Assembly (NCBI GenBank): GCA_000697055.1
Contig: JNDT01001071.1
Span: forward strand, 1-29,390
Reading direction: 5' to 3'
Origin: Saksenaea vasiformis B4078
Lineage: Eukaryota > Mucoromycota > Mucoromycetes > Mucorales > Saksenaeaceae
Length of the DNA: 29,390 nucleotides
Positions 10,032 through 21,869 of the stretch are shown one piece after another; position 1 is the stretch's first letter; each line of letters starts with the position of its first letter. The notes beneath the pieces were generated by a model. The model saw only the letters and a list, made by a program, of their open reading frames with translations. It searched no databases and had not been told where the DNA came from. The position numbers and the translations under genes are program-made.

Positions 10032-12648
10032 CTATCTAAGTTCATTAGAAAACCTTTCGCTATAGAATGGATAAGCGATAGGAGTGGATATAGATGCACT
10101 CATTTGTGGGTGTCTTCGATTCGAGAACGTGTCTCTGCTGCTTAGTGATACCATAGAGCCAACGTGTCGTATCGATTTGGGGGGAGGTACAGGACTAATT
10201 GGACGCTGAAACTTGTCGCCATACGATGCTCGGTCAGGACTTGAGAGGTCGCTCGAATAACTGGAGGAGCGCATACTTGAACTTTCGCTGAAAGTTTCGA
10301 AAGACACATTGAGATCATACGACCCTGGTGTGAAAAGAAAGCTGTGGATGCTTTCATTGTCATTATTTCCTTGAAGAGATAAGATATCAGAACCAGACAG
10401 ATTTGTTGCTGAGACGCGAGATGAACGTAGATCAGCTTCAGATTCACTGCGTAGTTGGCAGATGGAACGATTTATGCTCCGACATGGAGCTTCAAGGTAT
10501 TTTGGCATTTTTCCAATCGCCAGCGAGGATGCAGCCGCTTCGCCTTGCACAATTCGTAAAAACTGCTGCTCGTCAAAACTCTTCAGTGCCGCCCAGTTTG
10601 GATTCAAGAATGCAAATGTCTTCTTAAACAAACCAAGTTGTTCTATTACAAAAAAGAAAAAACATAGTGAGCATCGCGTGTGGTTATTTGTTGGTAGGAA
10701 GTACGTACGTCGCCCGATACCACCGTGGGAAGGCAGTCCGTGCAATGGCTTGGTCGGTGCGGGCACGGTCCCTTTGGCACCTTGGCGCAAGGGAGGCTTT
10801 CCTTTTTCGAGTCGACAGATGTTACGCGCGATACAAACTCCAGCAAGAGTTGCTGCATAGCCTGTCTTTTCTTCACATACGTTGGTGACATCTCCACCAG
10901 CAAAGATGTGCTTGTATTTCCAGTGATCAAGCTGGAGGGTGGGCTTCACCTTGATACGGTCCCAGTTATCAACGCACGATTCAAATCCAGCGTCCCCGTC
11001 GCCTCGGATTATATTGCTGCAGGGGGTAGTCCCAGTAGCAAGGTAAACCTTGTCGTACCCGCGATAGACGCGTCCACTGGAGCCCAAGTAAGCATTTGTT
11101 TCTCCACTGTCGAAGTCGACAATTCTTTCGTTGCAAATAATATCAACGCCAAGTTTCGTCAGATAATCCATGGCTTTTTCTTGACGACGCTCTGAACTCC
11201 GAGGAACAAGGGTAGAATGAGATTCAACTATTGTCACTTGTTTTTTCTGCTTGTATGGGGCCGGGAAACTATGCAAGGCAATTTCACTAGCAAGTTCACA
11301 TCCGACTAAACCGCCACCTGTAAGAAAGGTAAGTACTCCATGAGTTAGGAGGATCGAATTTATACTTTACCTATGATCAACACGCTTTCTGACTTTTTCA
11401 GCTGAACGTGCTCTGCTGCAAGTTCAGACATGCGATACAGTGCGGAGATATCAAAAGATTTCAGTTTAGACTTGTAGGTACTGCCAGTAGCAATGACAAG
11501 GTAATCAAATGGAATCTGGAGTTTGTGGTTACTATATCAGAAATCAATATACGTTTGGGCATACCAATTCATTGTTGACACGCACGGCAGTGGCATCTTT
11601 TTCCAATCTTTCAGCATAACCAATAACAACACGACCATTCTTAACATAGGCACCATGTCGCACGCGAAGAGATGAAGTTTCCTCCGGGCGAACAAGCATC
11701 TGTTAAACAATTAAATCAGGTAGCCAGGATAATGCAATATCACACTACCTTAATCATTCCTGGGCTGTACTCGAAAGAATCTGAAGAGAAAATATAAGAT
11801 ACTGGATCGTAATGTTATCCTTTTTTGGTTTACCTTTGGTGTCGATTAACGTGACATGAAATCGTGGCATCGGATCCAGAATGGAAGCAACCGTGAAACC
11901 CTGTTCATATTCAGATTAGATCTTGTCGTACAACTACTATGTTGCTTACGGTAAAGCCGCCTCCGATTATGACGACCTTTTTCTGGTGCTGCAAGGGTCC
12001 TGAAATTTGTCCAGACCTAAGAAATGATTGCTTTAATTAGTTCTCGAGAAAAAAAAAAAAAGTAGCAACACTTACGCAGTTTTATGATAAATCGCATCAA
12101 AGGTAGTTACGCTGTCTCTCTAATAGAAAAACATGTTAACGCTGTTTCTCTGGTTATGCTTCTTGCACGTACCAAGATAGCTTCTGCTTCGAGTTCTGCG
12201 TCACGGAAGATTTGCAAAGCTCTTTCTTTAGACATAATATCCCAGCGATAGGCGCGGATTTCTCTGCCTATTTGTTCGCTGTTTTTGATACTCAATTCCA
12301 GGGGTGCTCCGAGGGCAATGAATGTTTTATAAATTCTAATGTCATGAATATAAAATCTGTCAGCACCTCTTGACTGATAAGCCAAAGATTAAATATTAAC
12401 CTATGAACAACTTTCTCAACATTCAGCTGAACACTCTCATGGCGTAACTGCGACAGCGCTTCGACAAAAAGAAGATTTTCATGAGCTTGGATGCTTTGGA
12501 GATATTCTTCGAATAATGCAAGAAGATGTGGCGACGATAAAATTTCGTGAAGTCGTTGGTTGTTGTCTGGTTTATCTGCTGGTGGTTTTTTACGTGCATC
12601 GTCTTCATTTGTCATAATAGAGAGCGATTTTAAGCTGGATGGAGCCAT
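10032..12648 (-). CDS. RGS domain fused to AIF/NDH-2-like FAD/NAD(P) oxidoreductase
   Basis: Ten exons on the minus strand give 706 residues: 12648-12401, 12335-12173, 12119-12076, 12016-11950, 11900-11834, 11780-11749, 11699-11565, 11515-11371, 11317-10709 and 10642-10032. All junctions are GT-AG and keep frame. Residues ~30-137 resemble a regulator-of-G-protein-signalling domain: LLALFEEYL, then AHENLLFVEAL (Val where Trp is common), then IYKTFIALGAPLELSI and an acidic last helix. Such domains speed GTP hydrolysis by G-alpha. Residues ~164-550 form a two-dinucleotide-binding-domain flavoprotein: IGGGFTGF (~168-175), VIATGS (~258), IIGGGLVG (~299-306) and IFAGGD (~438-443). No redox CxxC/CxxxxC is seen, which fits AIF/AIFM2 or type II NADH dehydrogenase relatives better than disulfide reductases. 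The tail (~560-706) is Ser-rich. The intron 1 acceptor is a choice among three in-frame AGs. No targeting peptide is obvious. Domain calls are by eye, but the continuous spliced frame supports a true fusion. Confidence 0.85.
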
Positions 12649-12720
12649 TGTTGATATATAAGTGTAATGAGTATGTTGTCGACGAAAGTTGTATATAAGA
12701 TAACTGGCGGGGCCAACGGT

Positions 12721-12730
12721 TATTTATAAA
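12721..12730 (-). promoter_or_regulatory. Candidate TATA element of the RGS-oxidoreductase gene
   Basis: On the minus strand this reads TTTATAAATA, about 75 bases upstream of the ATG at 12646-12648. The spacing suits a TATA box followed by a short 5' leader. It is judged by position and composition only. Confidence 0.3.
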
Positions 12731-12777
12731 GGACATTTAGCAAACCGATATCTGCTTTAAAAATTTTTTTTCTTCAG

Positions 12778-12972
12778 ACACCGACATTTCCGCTCAGAAA
12801 GACACTACAAGCGGGGAAAATCCCTGTTGGTCATGGCGAAGACTATGTGGAACATATCGCAGGTTTCCTTAGTGTCACAGTCTATCTTTCAGGCCCCGGT
12901 TTCACGGACTTTGAACGGTGTGGTATGATTTTGATCGAGCCAATCGAAGATTGCTCCATCGGGCAACGCTAA
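12778..12972 (+). other. Orphan open frame preceded by a splice-acceptor-like tract
   Basis: A 64-codon frame without ATG runs from just after a T-rich tract ending in TTCTTCAG to a TAA at 12970-12972. The peptide (starting TPTFPLRKTLQAG) looks globular. It could be the last exon of a plus-strand gene, a relic exon, or chance. No matching upstream exon with a donor was found, and the upstream bases overlap the promoter region of the divergent RGS-oxidoreductase gene. Confidence 0.2.
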
Positions 12973-15369
12973 AGCCTCCCTCCTTTGCCTTACATGAAAA
13001 AGTGCATTAATTTCGTTAACTATACATATGCTAGTGGATATGATCCAAGCTTAGCATAACTTAACATCTTAATTTTTTAGACGAGCACGTGCTGTCCAAT
13101 GATTCAGCTCTACTCCGCAAACATGCTTTTACCACCCTGCTGGAAGCCAACGTAGTTACATTATAAGAGCAGCATGCCCTATCGGGTAACTGAGATATGG
13201 ATTGGACGGTGTTTCAATAGTACCGGCAACTACGTAATATGGACCCCGGATTGACCACGTTGGCATTCGATGAAAAGAGGATATGCAGTTGCTTCATTCC
13301 ATATGTGCATTTTCCTGCATTTAAGAACAATTGGTTACGTCATTTATGTTAATGAATTCCCTCCAAAAGTGTTTCTGCATGTACTGTTCCGAGCTAATAA
13401 GTAAATGAATGGCCGGTATATCCAACGCACCGAAAAGAACACTTTTGAAACAGCGCGGCTATATATTCGCCCGTGTTCACGGGAACGAGATATAAAAAAA
13501 AAGGTTGACTGATGAGGGGGACTTCATGGGGTTGCAGGACTTCAGAATGTAAAAAGCAGCGAAAGATACTAGTGTTATACGTTTTACCGGTTATCGTTCT
13601 CCGTTTAACCTGTGAAATACATTTATTCAGTTGTATATGCTATCAATTGTTTATTGTGTACTAAATGCCTTGGATTTCAATAAAGTTTTTAATATAATGC
13701 ATGGCAGAAAGCAACACAAATTTTACATGCTTCGGATACAATTGCTTTTTTTTCTTAACCTTGGCTTTGTTTTTTGTGTTACATATAGACACGTGGGCAA
13801 CATAGGAAAAAGAAGGGAGCCGTATAAAAGCCTATCCTCGTTGCCAATCTATTTTTATGAAGAAAATTTTTTGATCCCTTCCAAGTAATTCAACAAGCGA
13901 AAGATTCTTATGATTTTCAAACCGTCTTCTTTTTACCATGGAGATTACTGAAGGAGGCTGAAACGTCGGTTATGGCGTCGAAACACAAACCTTCCATAGG
14001 AGAAAAGAAAACACACTATGGATCTTCCATTGTTCTATGTCATCTTCGTCTATATTGGGAATTCGTCGGAGACATTTAACTTTTCATTGACTTCAATCTA
14101 AGATGACTGGGGCAAACAGACATAATGTAAAATACCAGACGAGTTATTCTTTGACTCGGAAAACTTTGTAGAATAAGCATGTAATACGATGGAACCCTCG
14201 TTTTGACACGTGTATAAGAGAAAAAAAGTTTGTGTCGAAACAAAGTTTCCCAACAAACCATGTTAACGAGGTGGTATGGGGCTCCTAAGGACCCTAATCT
14301 CATCTAGATTAGGCAAGTTGTTAGTCAGAAATCTATCTATGCCGTAACTTACCGATATAAGAAACGTAGTACACCTGCTGAAGTCAGATTTGCGTGCCAG
14401 AATCGTAAAGCACACATGTTCATTATTTCACAGTTCCGTTTACGTTCGCATTACGCAATGAGACTTCGAAATTCTCTTCGGTCAGTGAAAAATGAAGTCA
14501 CTACAAGGACGTTTGAGTCATACTCATTGGATAAACATCGACGGTATTCATTGACACCGGACTCCATATGTAGCTTCCAAGAAGAATTTTCGCATCTCCT
14601 CTTTCTTTCCTTCCTATTATGAAAACTGCTCATTTTACCGCTTCAATCCGATAATGTCTAACAGAAGACACAAATTTTCGCGCTTACTTGCATATACGAA
14701 CTGCGGTATCTAAATATATGAAGAGATCCCCATCCGCTTGTAATTTAGCCTATGTCAAGTTAGGTAGTTTCGGCCGAACTTAGTTTGTACGGAGAGAGCG
14801 GGTAGAACAGCTTGGTGCTGGATCACAAACTAGACTGCGTTACGTATCCCTCCCCAACGTTGTACCGTTTACCGTTTTCTATACAAAATTTCAAACATAT
14901 CAAACCCTCCCCCCACAACGTGATCGAGTACTTAAATTTTAAACACAATCGTCGAACCACTTTGATATGAGCAATACTTCAACACTTAAAAGTGAAGAAA
15001 AAATGGAGAACTAAATCTATAATCTTTAAAATAATGTCTTAAATAAGTAAGTCGGAGGCAATTAACGTTGCATAAAAAGATGCATATAGAACCATTAAAA
15101 TTTGAGTAAGTTAGTAAAACCAATACCTTCTATTTTCCCTATAATTCTGCGCTAGTTTTAAACTATTTATCATTGGCTCCAAATAAATTCTATGGTGGGG
15201 ATTACACCTTTTTCCACATTCTATCTTTGAATTTTGTGTGAGAAGCAGCAATCTTTATCCGTCAACTCAAGGCGTGTTATGTTGGTGTATCATCGTACCA
15301 CTGATCCCACTCATTGTTCCAGTGTCCAACTGCGACATGTATTTCAGAGGAAGACATACGTTTAATATT
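12973..15369. other. Gene-poor AT-rich stretch
   Basis: No supported gene. Frames at 13631-13888 (plus), 14076-14303 (minus) and 14416-14622 (plus) are short, hydrophobic or AT-driven, and unrecognised. A perfect 8-bp stem-loop (CCTAATCT, 5-base loop, AGATTAGG) sits at 14293-14313. The tail of repeat copy E may extend into the right end, but similarity is no longer convincing there. Confidence 0.5.
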
Positions 15370-15849
15370 TAACGGGGTCGCATTAGTTCTTTTGACGCAA
15401 TACACACTTAGTACACTTGTGTCCCTTTGCCTGTTACTTAGTCTATATAGCCTCTGTCTCGAACCATCTCGGTGGCGGTATTGTCTTTCGCCCGTTATTA
15501 CAGGAGGTAGGTGTGCTACACGCCCAACGTCACTCGTTTCTTCAGTAGGACGCCTTATCGCAGTATTCTTTCAAGTCCTCTGTAGTGCATATCATTTACC
15601 ACTGACCTGTGCCGCTAAAATTTCCTTCATGTCGCTCCCATCGGTCATGGTGTGGATAGGACATTCGCTCTCAGCGGACTTGTTTCATTTATTAATCATG
15701 AACGCATCTGTACGCTATTCTACATGAATTTTGTGTCTCTCGAAGGACCAGGTGGATGTAAGTAGAGCATGAATCTGCTACCAATATATATGCTAAGGAC
15801 CGCATATCAAACTTGTTCTCTGCTCAAACTCGGTTCTTCACGGACAAAG
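15370..15849 (-). repeat. Copy E of the local dispersed repeat (decayed, minus orientation)
   Basis: Blocks align in order with the reverse complements of copies A and B and with C: CCTCTGTCTCGAAC near 15450, TTCAAGTCCTCTG near 15570, and a head block at about 15686-15790 (ATTAATCATGAAC, ATGAATTTTGTGTC, GGATGTAAGTAG) matching copy A closely. The head end appears to be near GGACAAAG at 15842-15849, where other copies have GACGCAAA-like ends. The tail side (below ~15370) is lost or too diverged. Open frames across the copy (15314-15727 plus; 15277-15570 minus, no early ATG) are ascribed to the repeat. Confidence 0.7.
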
Positions 15850-18088
15850 AAAGGCTGATATAAGTTAGCTTAAAAGACCATCAAGAAATAATAATCCCTT
15901 TTACCCTGCACCCTTTTTGCTGTGATAAACTTTTTACAGTGCTAACGACATAAGGTTAAACTGCTGTTACAATAAAGCTTATCAAGCATGTCAAACTGTG
16001 GATCATGGGAATAACCAGGGAGACACCAATAAGACACGCTAGTACCACAAAATCTGAGTGGTTACCGAGATAAAGGTACCACCAATTGCCATAAACGGAT
16101 GGAAGGAAGTACACTGTGTTTGGGAGAATGATAAGCCTTGGAATGATGATGATTTAATGCTTGTCATGTCTTTAAACTCTTCATCCCAGAGAGGATTCTT
16201 CATACGATCGTATTAATATGATAATACTAACTGCAGATAGATCAAAGCATCCCCTAGCATGCCAGTATACTGTCACTTCAACATGTGGGCTTTTTCAATC
16301 TTATCTTTTTTGACTATCTCTTTTCCGATGCGACACTCGCTTGATGTGGATCTAAGTCTCTCCATCCAATGTCTCATATTCTCATACGATAAATCCACCT
16401 GCCGAATAAATCGACAGTTGTCATTACAGCTTAGATGTTTAAGTGGCTGGTTGAAGGTCAAATACTCTAGTCATCTGCTTGGTTTCTATCCATTCGTGCT
16501 TAATTCGATGATTTCCGAATAATTGCTCCCAATTATCAAACCCATCCTCTTGCTGTAAATTTGTGCCGCCTCATAGACGTTCGATTTTGGAGGCGCCAAA
16601 TTCCATATCATTCATTTGCCTCACTGTTTTGCTGCATTGCGATATTTTTCTTTGTACAACAAATCAACAAACAGCATCAAGTTGAGTAAACAGCAATATA
16701 TAGCCTAATATCCCAATCATTTGCTCGCGGGCATTTCAGAAATTATATACGAAGGGACCACAAAACCATCCAAAAACCATCTTTCCCCTTCTTATTCTTG
16801 ATCTACTTTCGAAGCCATGGAACTAGATTTTCTGAATTTCTCTGCGAGGCATCAAATTATGGTACTACGATGTCTCTGCTCAGCTCATCCCGTGAATCGC
16901 TACATACTCTTCTATCGAAAATCCTACGTTAGCTTCCTCGTAGGATACTTACAAGGAGACGGTGTCTTAGGGACGACATTTCAGATTTTCATATCTAGGT
17001 TACCAGCCAATTAACCTTTCGACCCTGGCCCATACCAAATCTGGGTTGCGTGACTAGAAAAAAGGTTTATCGAGCTTGTATCTGCTGGTGTGATGAGAAT
17101 CAGACGGCGCTAATGGGCTTCTGTCAGTGGATATGACCATCAAGTTTCCTTTAAAAGCAACGTTCCGCGAGGCATTATGAGTTCCAGTCCGTAGTAATAC
17201 ATGCAGAGACGAGTATCCTTGCTGAGAATTACGTGCATCAACTGTAAAGCAAACTGAACCTTCGAACAGACATCGTCTTCAGAGAGAGAGCACACAAATT
17301 GTGAAGGCAGAAGTCGTACGAATACAGAAGAATCTGACTGGAACGACTCTGATGAGAGGTTCGTCCTTTCGAGACCATATCAACAACTTGTTGACACATA
17401 AAGGAAGTCGGACTTTTCTGATGGCTTCTCGCTTGCTCCCGACCTATGGTTTCTCTGGTCAGTGGCAACTGATCGACTCTATGACCAAAAAGCTGTGCTT
17501 GCAGAGACACATGAAATCTTCAAATTTGACAACGACAAGATGGGCTGACACTACGGGAAATGGGAATCCTGGAGTTATCCGAAGTTACACTGCATATATA
17601 TTTTGTATCCAAGACAGGACTGGAAAAGTACCGTTTGATGTGGTAATTTCTGGATCCGTCCGTAGATAATACGCCTCGTATACTCGAGGTATACATCCCT
17701 ACAGGAGGCATATAAACCACCAAGAAAATCAATGCCATGGCTGTTGAGGTCAGAATAATAACATACTTGCAAAGTTCATGGTGTTGTATACAAGTTTGAG
17801 TAGCAAGTCTGAAAATATACGTGTGAAGTCTGCAAAAGTACATGGAATATATCATCAGAATTAAAACATACGGATCAGATACGCTATATATATTAGCAGA
17901 ACCTAATGTATCCAGGAAAAATATTTTCGACTATGACACGGATCAAGCATACCTGAATGAATACCTAGCTGAAAAATAGTCAGCAGAATTTAATTAACAG
18001 ACGAAAAAGGAAGAAAAAGGAAAACTAGAAAGAAACAAAAAGGAAGAGAAAGCAAGAGAAAGAATTGTGGAAGATTTATACATCAACT
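15850..18088. other. Gene-poor stretch
   Basis: No recognised gene. Small ATG-initiated frames at 16259-16522 and 16817-17014 (plus) have no motif I know. The overlapping frames at 17238-17510 (minus) and 17301-17669 (plus, GTG start) are likewise unrecognised and may be relics of the elements further right. A perfect GTATAC...GTATAC palindrome around 17676-17695 is unremarkable. Confidence 0.4.
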
Positions 18089-19038
18089 TCATCTGTCTAG
18101 CTGCGAAAGGTCGCCGAGCATTAATGTCGTTTGCCTCGTACTTGTCCACATGCTTGACCAGACTATATAGCTTCTGCCATTGCTTGATGTGATCCATCCA
18201 CAGAGACGATCAATGTCTTCTGCGCGGATGACGCAAAGGCTTTTTACGGAGTTCTCTCGGAAATAGCGTAAAACATCTTGCGTTGTTTCGATCGTATACA
18301 CATTCACAAGCGCAAGTAGTTGGGCCGCATGGTTGGTGGTTTCTCTATTGCTTTGTATGTGTTGAAAATACAATAGCACCTCACCGAAGTACGCTCTTAG
18401 TCTCCTACGTACGGCTCCTGTGCGGTTCACGACCACACCGATCTCCATCTTCACAAAATGGTTTAGACGACCATTCGATTTATGCCGTTGCCTACAGCTC
18501 ATCACTTCGCCGCTGCTTTTCCATAATCGGGAACCGATCGTGATTTTCGGTTCAACTGCACCGACGTGGTCTATGAACACTGACCAGAATCTGCGGAGAA
18601 GAGTATCGAGGTCAACCCCTGATACTCTGTTGACCGCAGACGTCTTCATTAGTCCCCAGGTTTCGGGCGAATCGGCTTCTTCGGGTATCAACAATACGTG
18701 CTCTGGTTTTTCAACCCGGTCGCTCGCTCCATGCAGCCTGTCAAAATGAGGAATGGCAGCCAGTTGGCGCAAGATATTTCCAGCATTGGCACCAGGAGAC
18801 GAACGCGACTTGATGCAGAATGCGTATCCACCAATGGCTCTCAGACCGTTGGCATTGTTTTTAGAGCGTCGTTGCTCACAAAGAAATCTGCAACCGTTAT
18901 GAGTATTCATCCTCCAGAGAGCAGATTCGCTAACCTATGATGCTGGAAAGAGCCTTTTTTGGAAATACTATAGATTCCTCGACAGAGCTTGCAAAAGAAT
19001 GAATTTTGACGAAGATTCAAGTCTTCATTGTAGGTCAT
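18089..19038 (-). pseudogene. Unrecognised C2H2-finger-like protein, split by a frameshift
   Basis: A minus-strand frame begins at an ATG (19036-19038) and encodes 43 residues with a Cys-x2-Cys...His-His arrangement (FFCKLCRGIYS...QHHR), like a single zinc finger. It stops at 18907-18909, overlapping by ATGA the start of a 273-residue frame (18910-18089). The second frame is also open upstream of its own ATG, so a one-base change could join the two. The C-terminal part has a motif-like run (AYFGEVLLYFQHI, then LLALVNVY, then IRAEDIDRLCGWI and SYIVW) suggestive of a compact beta-rich domain. It resembles, from memory only, C-terminal parts of transposase-associated fungal proteins, but I cannot name a family. 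An intron near 18930 instead of a frameshift is possible. Confidence 0.45.
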
Positions 19039-19160
19039 TTGTAGAAGGAGCGAACGTGCTACAGCGCTAATATACTAAAAAAAAAAGGAAAGGGCGGTAC
19101 GATTAGTCAGGGAACCCCTTTTGGTGATATGCGAGTAACGTATCTGAAACCAGACAAATT

Positions 19161-19431
19161 ATGAAGAAGAATGGTTACTGTATTCACATTTCTAGAGACC
19201 GTCCAAGTCGGGTACCTCAGATTGCTATAAATTTGGAGGGTGAACGCGTCTTTTATTATAACTTCTTCTCACGTTACCAAAACCTCTCAAAGAGGTATCA
19301 TAGCGAGACCGTTCCACAGAATTTAATGGTAGCAATTATGGATCCAACACAAAGGTTCTCATTTGTCCGCGGAAATGAAGGAATAAACGCGTATGATCGA
19401 GCACTTGCAAGACGCGATCCATTCTTTCCAG
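19161..19431 (+). CDS. Unrecognised protein, 5' exon, divergent from the finger-like frame
   Basis: An ATG at 19161 opens a frame with protein-like composition (about 90 residues ending FFPG) up to a good donor at 19432 (CCAG|GTAAGAATG) with an acceptor at 19474 (CTGTAG). Splicing there leads in frame to YWRERSQ and an immediate stop. The long downstream frame (starting 19520, open from 19475) is one base out of register. Either the gene carries a frameshift here or the two frames are separate genes. Its start is 122 bases from the divergent minus-strand ATG at 19038, so the two could share a promoter. No family recognised. Confidence 0.4.
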
Positions 19432-19519
19432 GTAAGAATGAGAAAAAAAGGAATCAACTGAATGTTCTCTGTAGGTTACTGGCGAGAGCGGTCTCAATAG
19501 CGAGGGGCAAGCTTGTACC

Positions 19520-20087
19520 ATGGTAGAGCGAACAGTCGCCCATCCACTTGATGATAATGGCCACCGCAGACACTCCAGTTGGGACTTGTACAGGACACTC
19601 ATCCGTGATAACTCTGGCAAGCCGGTGCCGGAGAGCCATATTGAAGCTAGAATAACCACCGCCAAGGCACTACTTTACTTTGTTGTCTCCACCATGAAGG
19701 ACCCAATGGAGGAAGAAGCAAGCGGATCGTCATCTGTTCCCTGGGGCAAGGTCCCAAATTCCATAGGAACACTGCGGTACGAGCTCTTGGAAGAGAAGCT
19801 CGTATCGGAGGGTGTTCCCTTGAATGCTTGTGCCGGCTTTTGGGGTGCACGTCTAATGATCTCAAAGCATTGCACGAACAAGTACGATAAGCCAGCACAG
19901 AGCAGGGACGACTCTGATGACGAGCAGGGCAACAATGATGGTAATGTATACTCTATTAACCATTTAACTTTGTTGGAAATTCTTACTAACGGTTTCTTTT
20001 GGTATTACAGTTGATTGCGATGGCCTGCTTGCCCATCCCGAGGCGGATGCTGTGGCGCCTGTGCTCGACGAAGATGTTGACGGGTAA
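19520..20087 (+). CDS. Unrecognised protein with acidic tail, two exons
   Basis: The frame is open from 19475 with an ATG at 19520. Exon 19520-19940 joins exon 20011-20087 across a GTAATG...TTACAG intron (19941-20010) in frame, giving 165 residues counted from that ATG. The N-terminal part includes HRRHSSWDLYRTLIRD and a helix-like AKALLYFVVSTMKD. The C-terminus is strongly acidic (RDDSDDEQ, then an Asp/Glu-rich end). The spliced frame and clean intron argue for a real or recently real gene. It is probably the 3' part of the gene that starts at 19161. I do not recognise the family. Confidence 0.45.
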
Positions 20088-20254
20088 AGGGCACAAAAGC
20101 GCAAGGCTTCCGGCAGCGGTAGCACACAAAAGGACAAGCAGAAGCTGTGATGAGTGATATTAACTTTGCAATCTTAAGAGATATTTCACCTTTCCAGATG
20201 CAGTAAATTAGACAGCATCACAGAGTGAATAAAAAAGAATGAAACATACTACAT

Positions 20255-20308
20255 TGCATTTACTGGCATCTACTAGCATTTATTATCATTTACTAGCGTT
20301 TACTAGCC
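20255..20308 (+). repeat. 10-bp tandem repeat (GCATTTACTA-like)
   Basis: Five consecutive 10-base units of the form GCATTTACTA, each with one or two changes, lie just downstream of the acidic-tail gene, where they may be part of its 3' region. Confidence 0.75.
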
Positions 20309-21869
20309 ATGGTAATAGCGAGTGCACTGCCAAAAGAAAAACAAAAGCTGCATGATAAGCAGTATATATGGAGTATCAGAAGGTACACGCGCTGTATATT
20401 TTTACGTAGTACAAAGTTCTGGAAACCTCTGTCAAAACTCTGCATCTATAAGAGTCTGATAATATCCAGGAAATATATAAAAGTCTGGAAACTATAAATT
20501 TTTTGGAAAAGTGTATCATTCCAGATTTGGATATTTCCAGATCGTGGTCGTATATAAGCAGATTTTCCATTTCTCGCGGTGTGACGATCTTTATCAACGA
20601 GTTTAATACGAGCAAGTCCTATCACTGCCGCCTATTGCGTCTTTTTGTTGATATAACACATATTTCAAGGAGCATAAATGTTCGTCATAATGACGTGTGA
20701 AACTTCAATTCATCGTTGTGTTAGCAAATAAAGGGATGTTGGTTCCTTTACTTTCATTTGCCGCTTTGAAAGATGTCCATTATCCAGAAAGCGTCTTCCC
20801 TAGTAATAAAAAAAAAGAGAAAAGGCGTAAGAGCAGAAACAACAATCGGGTTCTTATATGACATTAGCTACAGAAGAACTCATGTTCAATCTCTCCGAAG
20901 CTAGCGATTTGAGGTGAAGCCAAAAAGACAACAAGAATGGCAGAAGTTCGTGGCGCCCACATGATAAGCATGAACGGTATCATTGTCGTAGTTACACCCA
21001 TAGCCTTGACAACTTTATTTTGGCAGCTGGTAGCAATGAGTCTTTCTCCACCGTAAGATAAAAAACGTAAAGGAAGGAAGGAGGAAGTCGACGGACTCCC
21101 AAAACGGTACGAGCAATGTCGTTTGTGCCACCTGTAGAGAAGGTGGCCATAGCGGTATAGTCCAAGTTATACAAGCGGTGCAAGCCTACGACCAACGAGA
21201 GCTTGCCGCATAAAGTTGGCGAATATCCGGAACGATTCACGCAGAAAGTGAGGCTTGTACACTTCATTCGAGGACTAGGGGACCGGTGTCGATTAAGGGA
21301 AAAGAGCGATTGCATACGCGATATCATCGTTCGATTATGCCAATGCAAGCTAAATAGAGAGATCCCATCCGTCTGCTTTACACAAATTTTTGTGCAAACA
21401 AGTGAAAAACGTATCCAGGTGACCCTGTTGAAGCCTGGGCGAAGTCTGGGCGAGGCCTACGCGTTGCATCCAGAGAACGTGTATCATCCGAACATTGGAG
21501 GATATACTGACACTCCCTCTCCCGGTTGTGCCCAGATTTGGCACTGTACATTTCACGCACCTTCCAACCGGTTTGAACAACTAATTAGGCATAATTCACA
21601 TCATCAGCTCACGACAAAGCACAGCAGCAAAGTGGAACATGAAAGCTGTAACTGATATGATTGAACGGAGGGCTTGTCAAAAAAAGCTTTCAAGGTAGCT
21701 GCAGCTTCGACGTATGAACGAGTGGCCGGTGATGAACCAGACTGGGATCAACTGTATTTCTTAGAACTCTGAGGGTTGCTCGGACATTACATATTTATTC
21801 GTCATCTTGTGAATCGGGAAAGGAGTCATGCTGTTTATTGAAAAAAATTATACGCTAATCAATATAAAC
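20309..21869. other. Gene-poor stretch
   Basis: Frames at 20309-20497 and 20503-20700 (plus), 20992-21348 (minus), and 21203-21655 (plus, 150 codons from an ATG) overlap one another and show no family signature. The 20400-20600 segment is AT-rich with several CTGGAAA/TTTCCAG blocks in opposite orientations. Some of this may be decayed mobile-element sequence. Confidence 0.4.

Noticed and set aside
13631..13888. 85-codon ATG frame
   Set aside because: The AT-rich region yields Phe/Tyr/Leu/Lys-rich peptides; no motif or conserved neighbour.
15277..15570. 97-codon open minus frame that looked protein-like
   Set aside because: No ATG near its start, and it coincides with repeat copy E, whose sense strand is the same; explained by the repeat.
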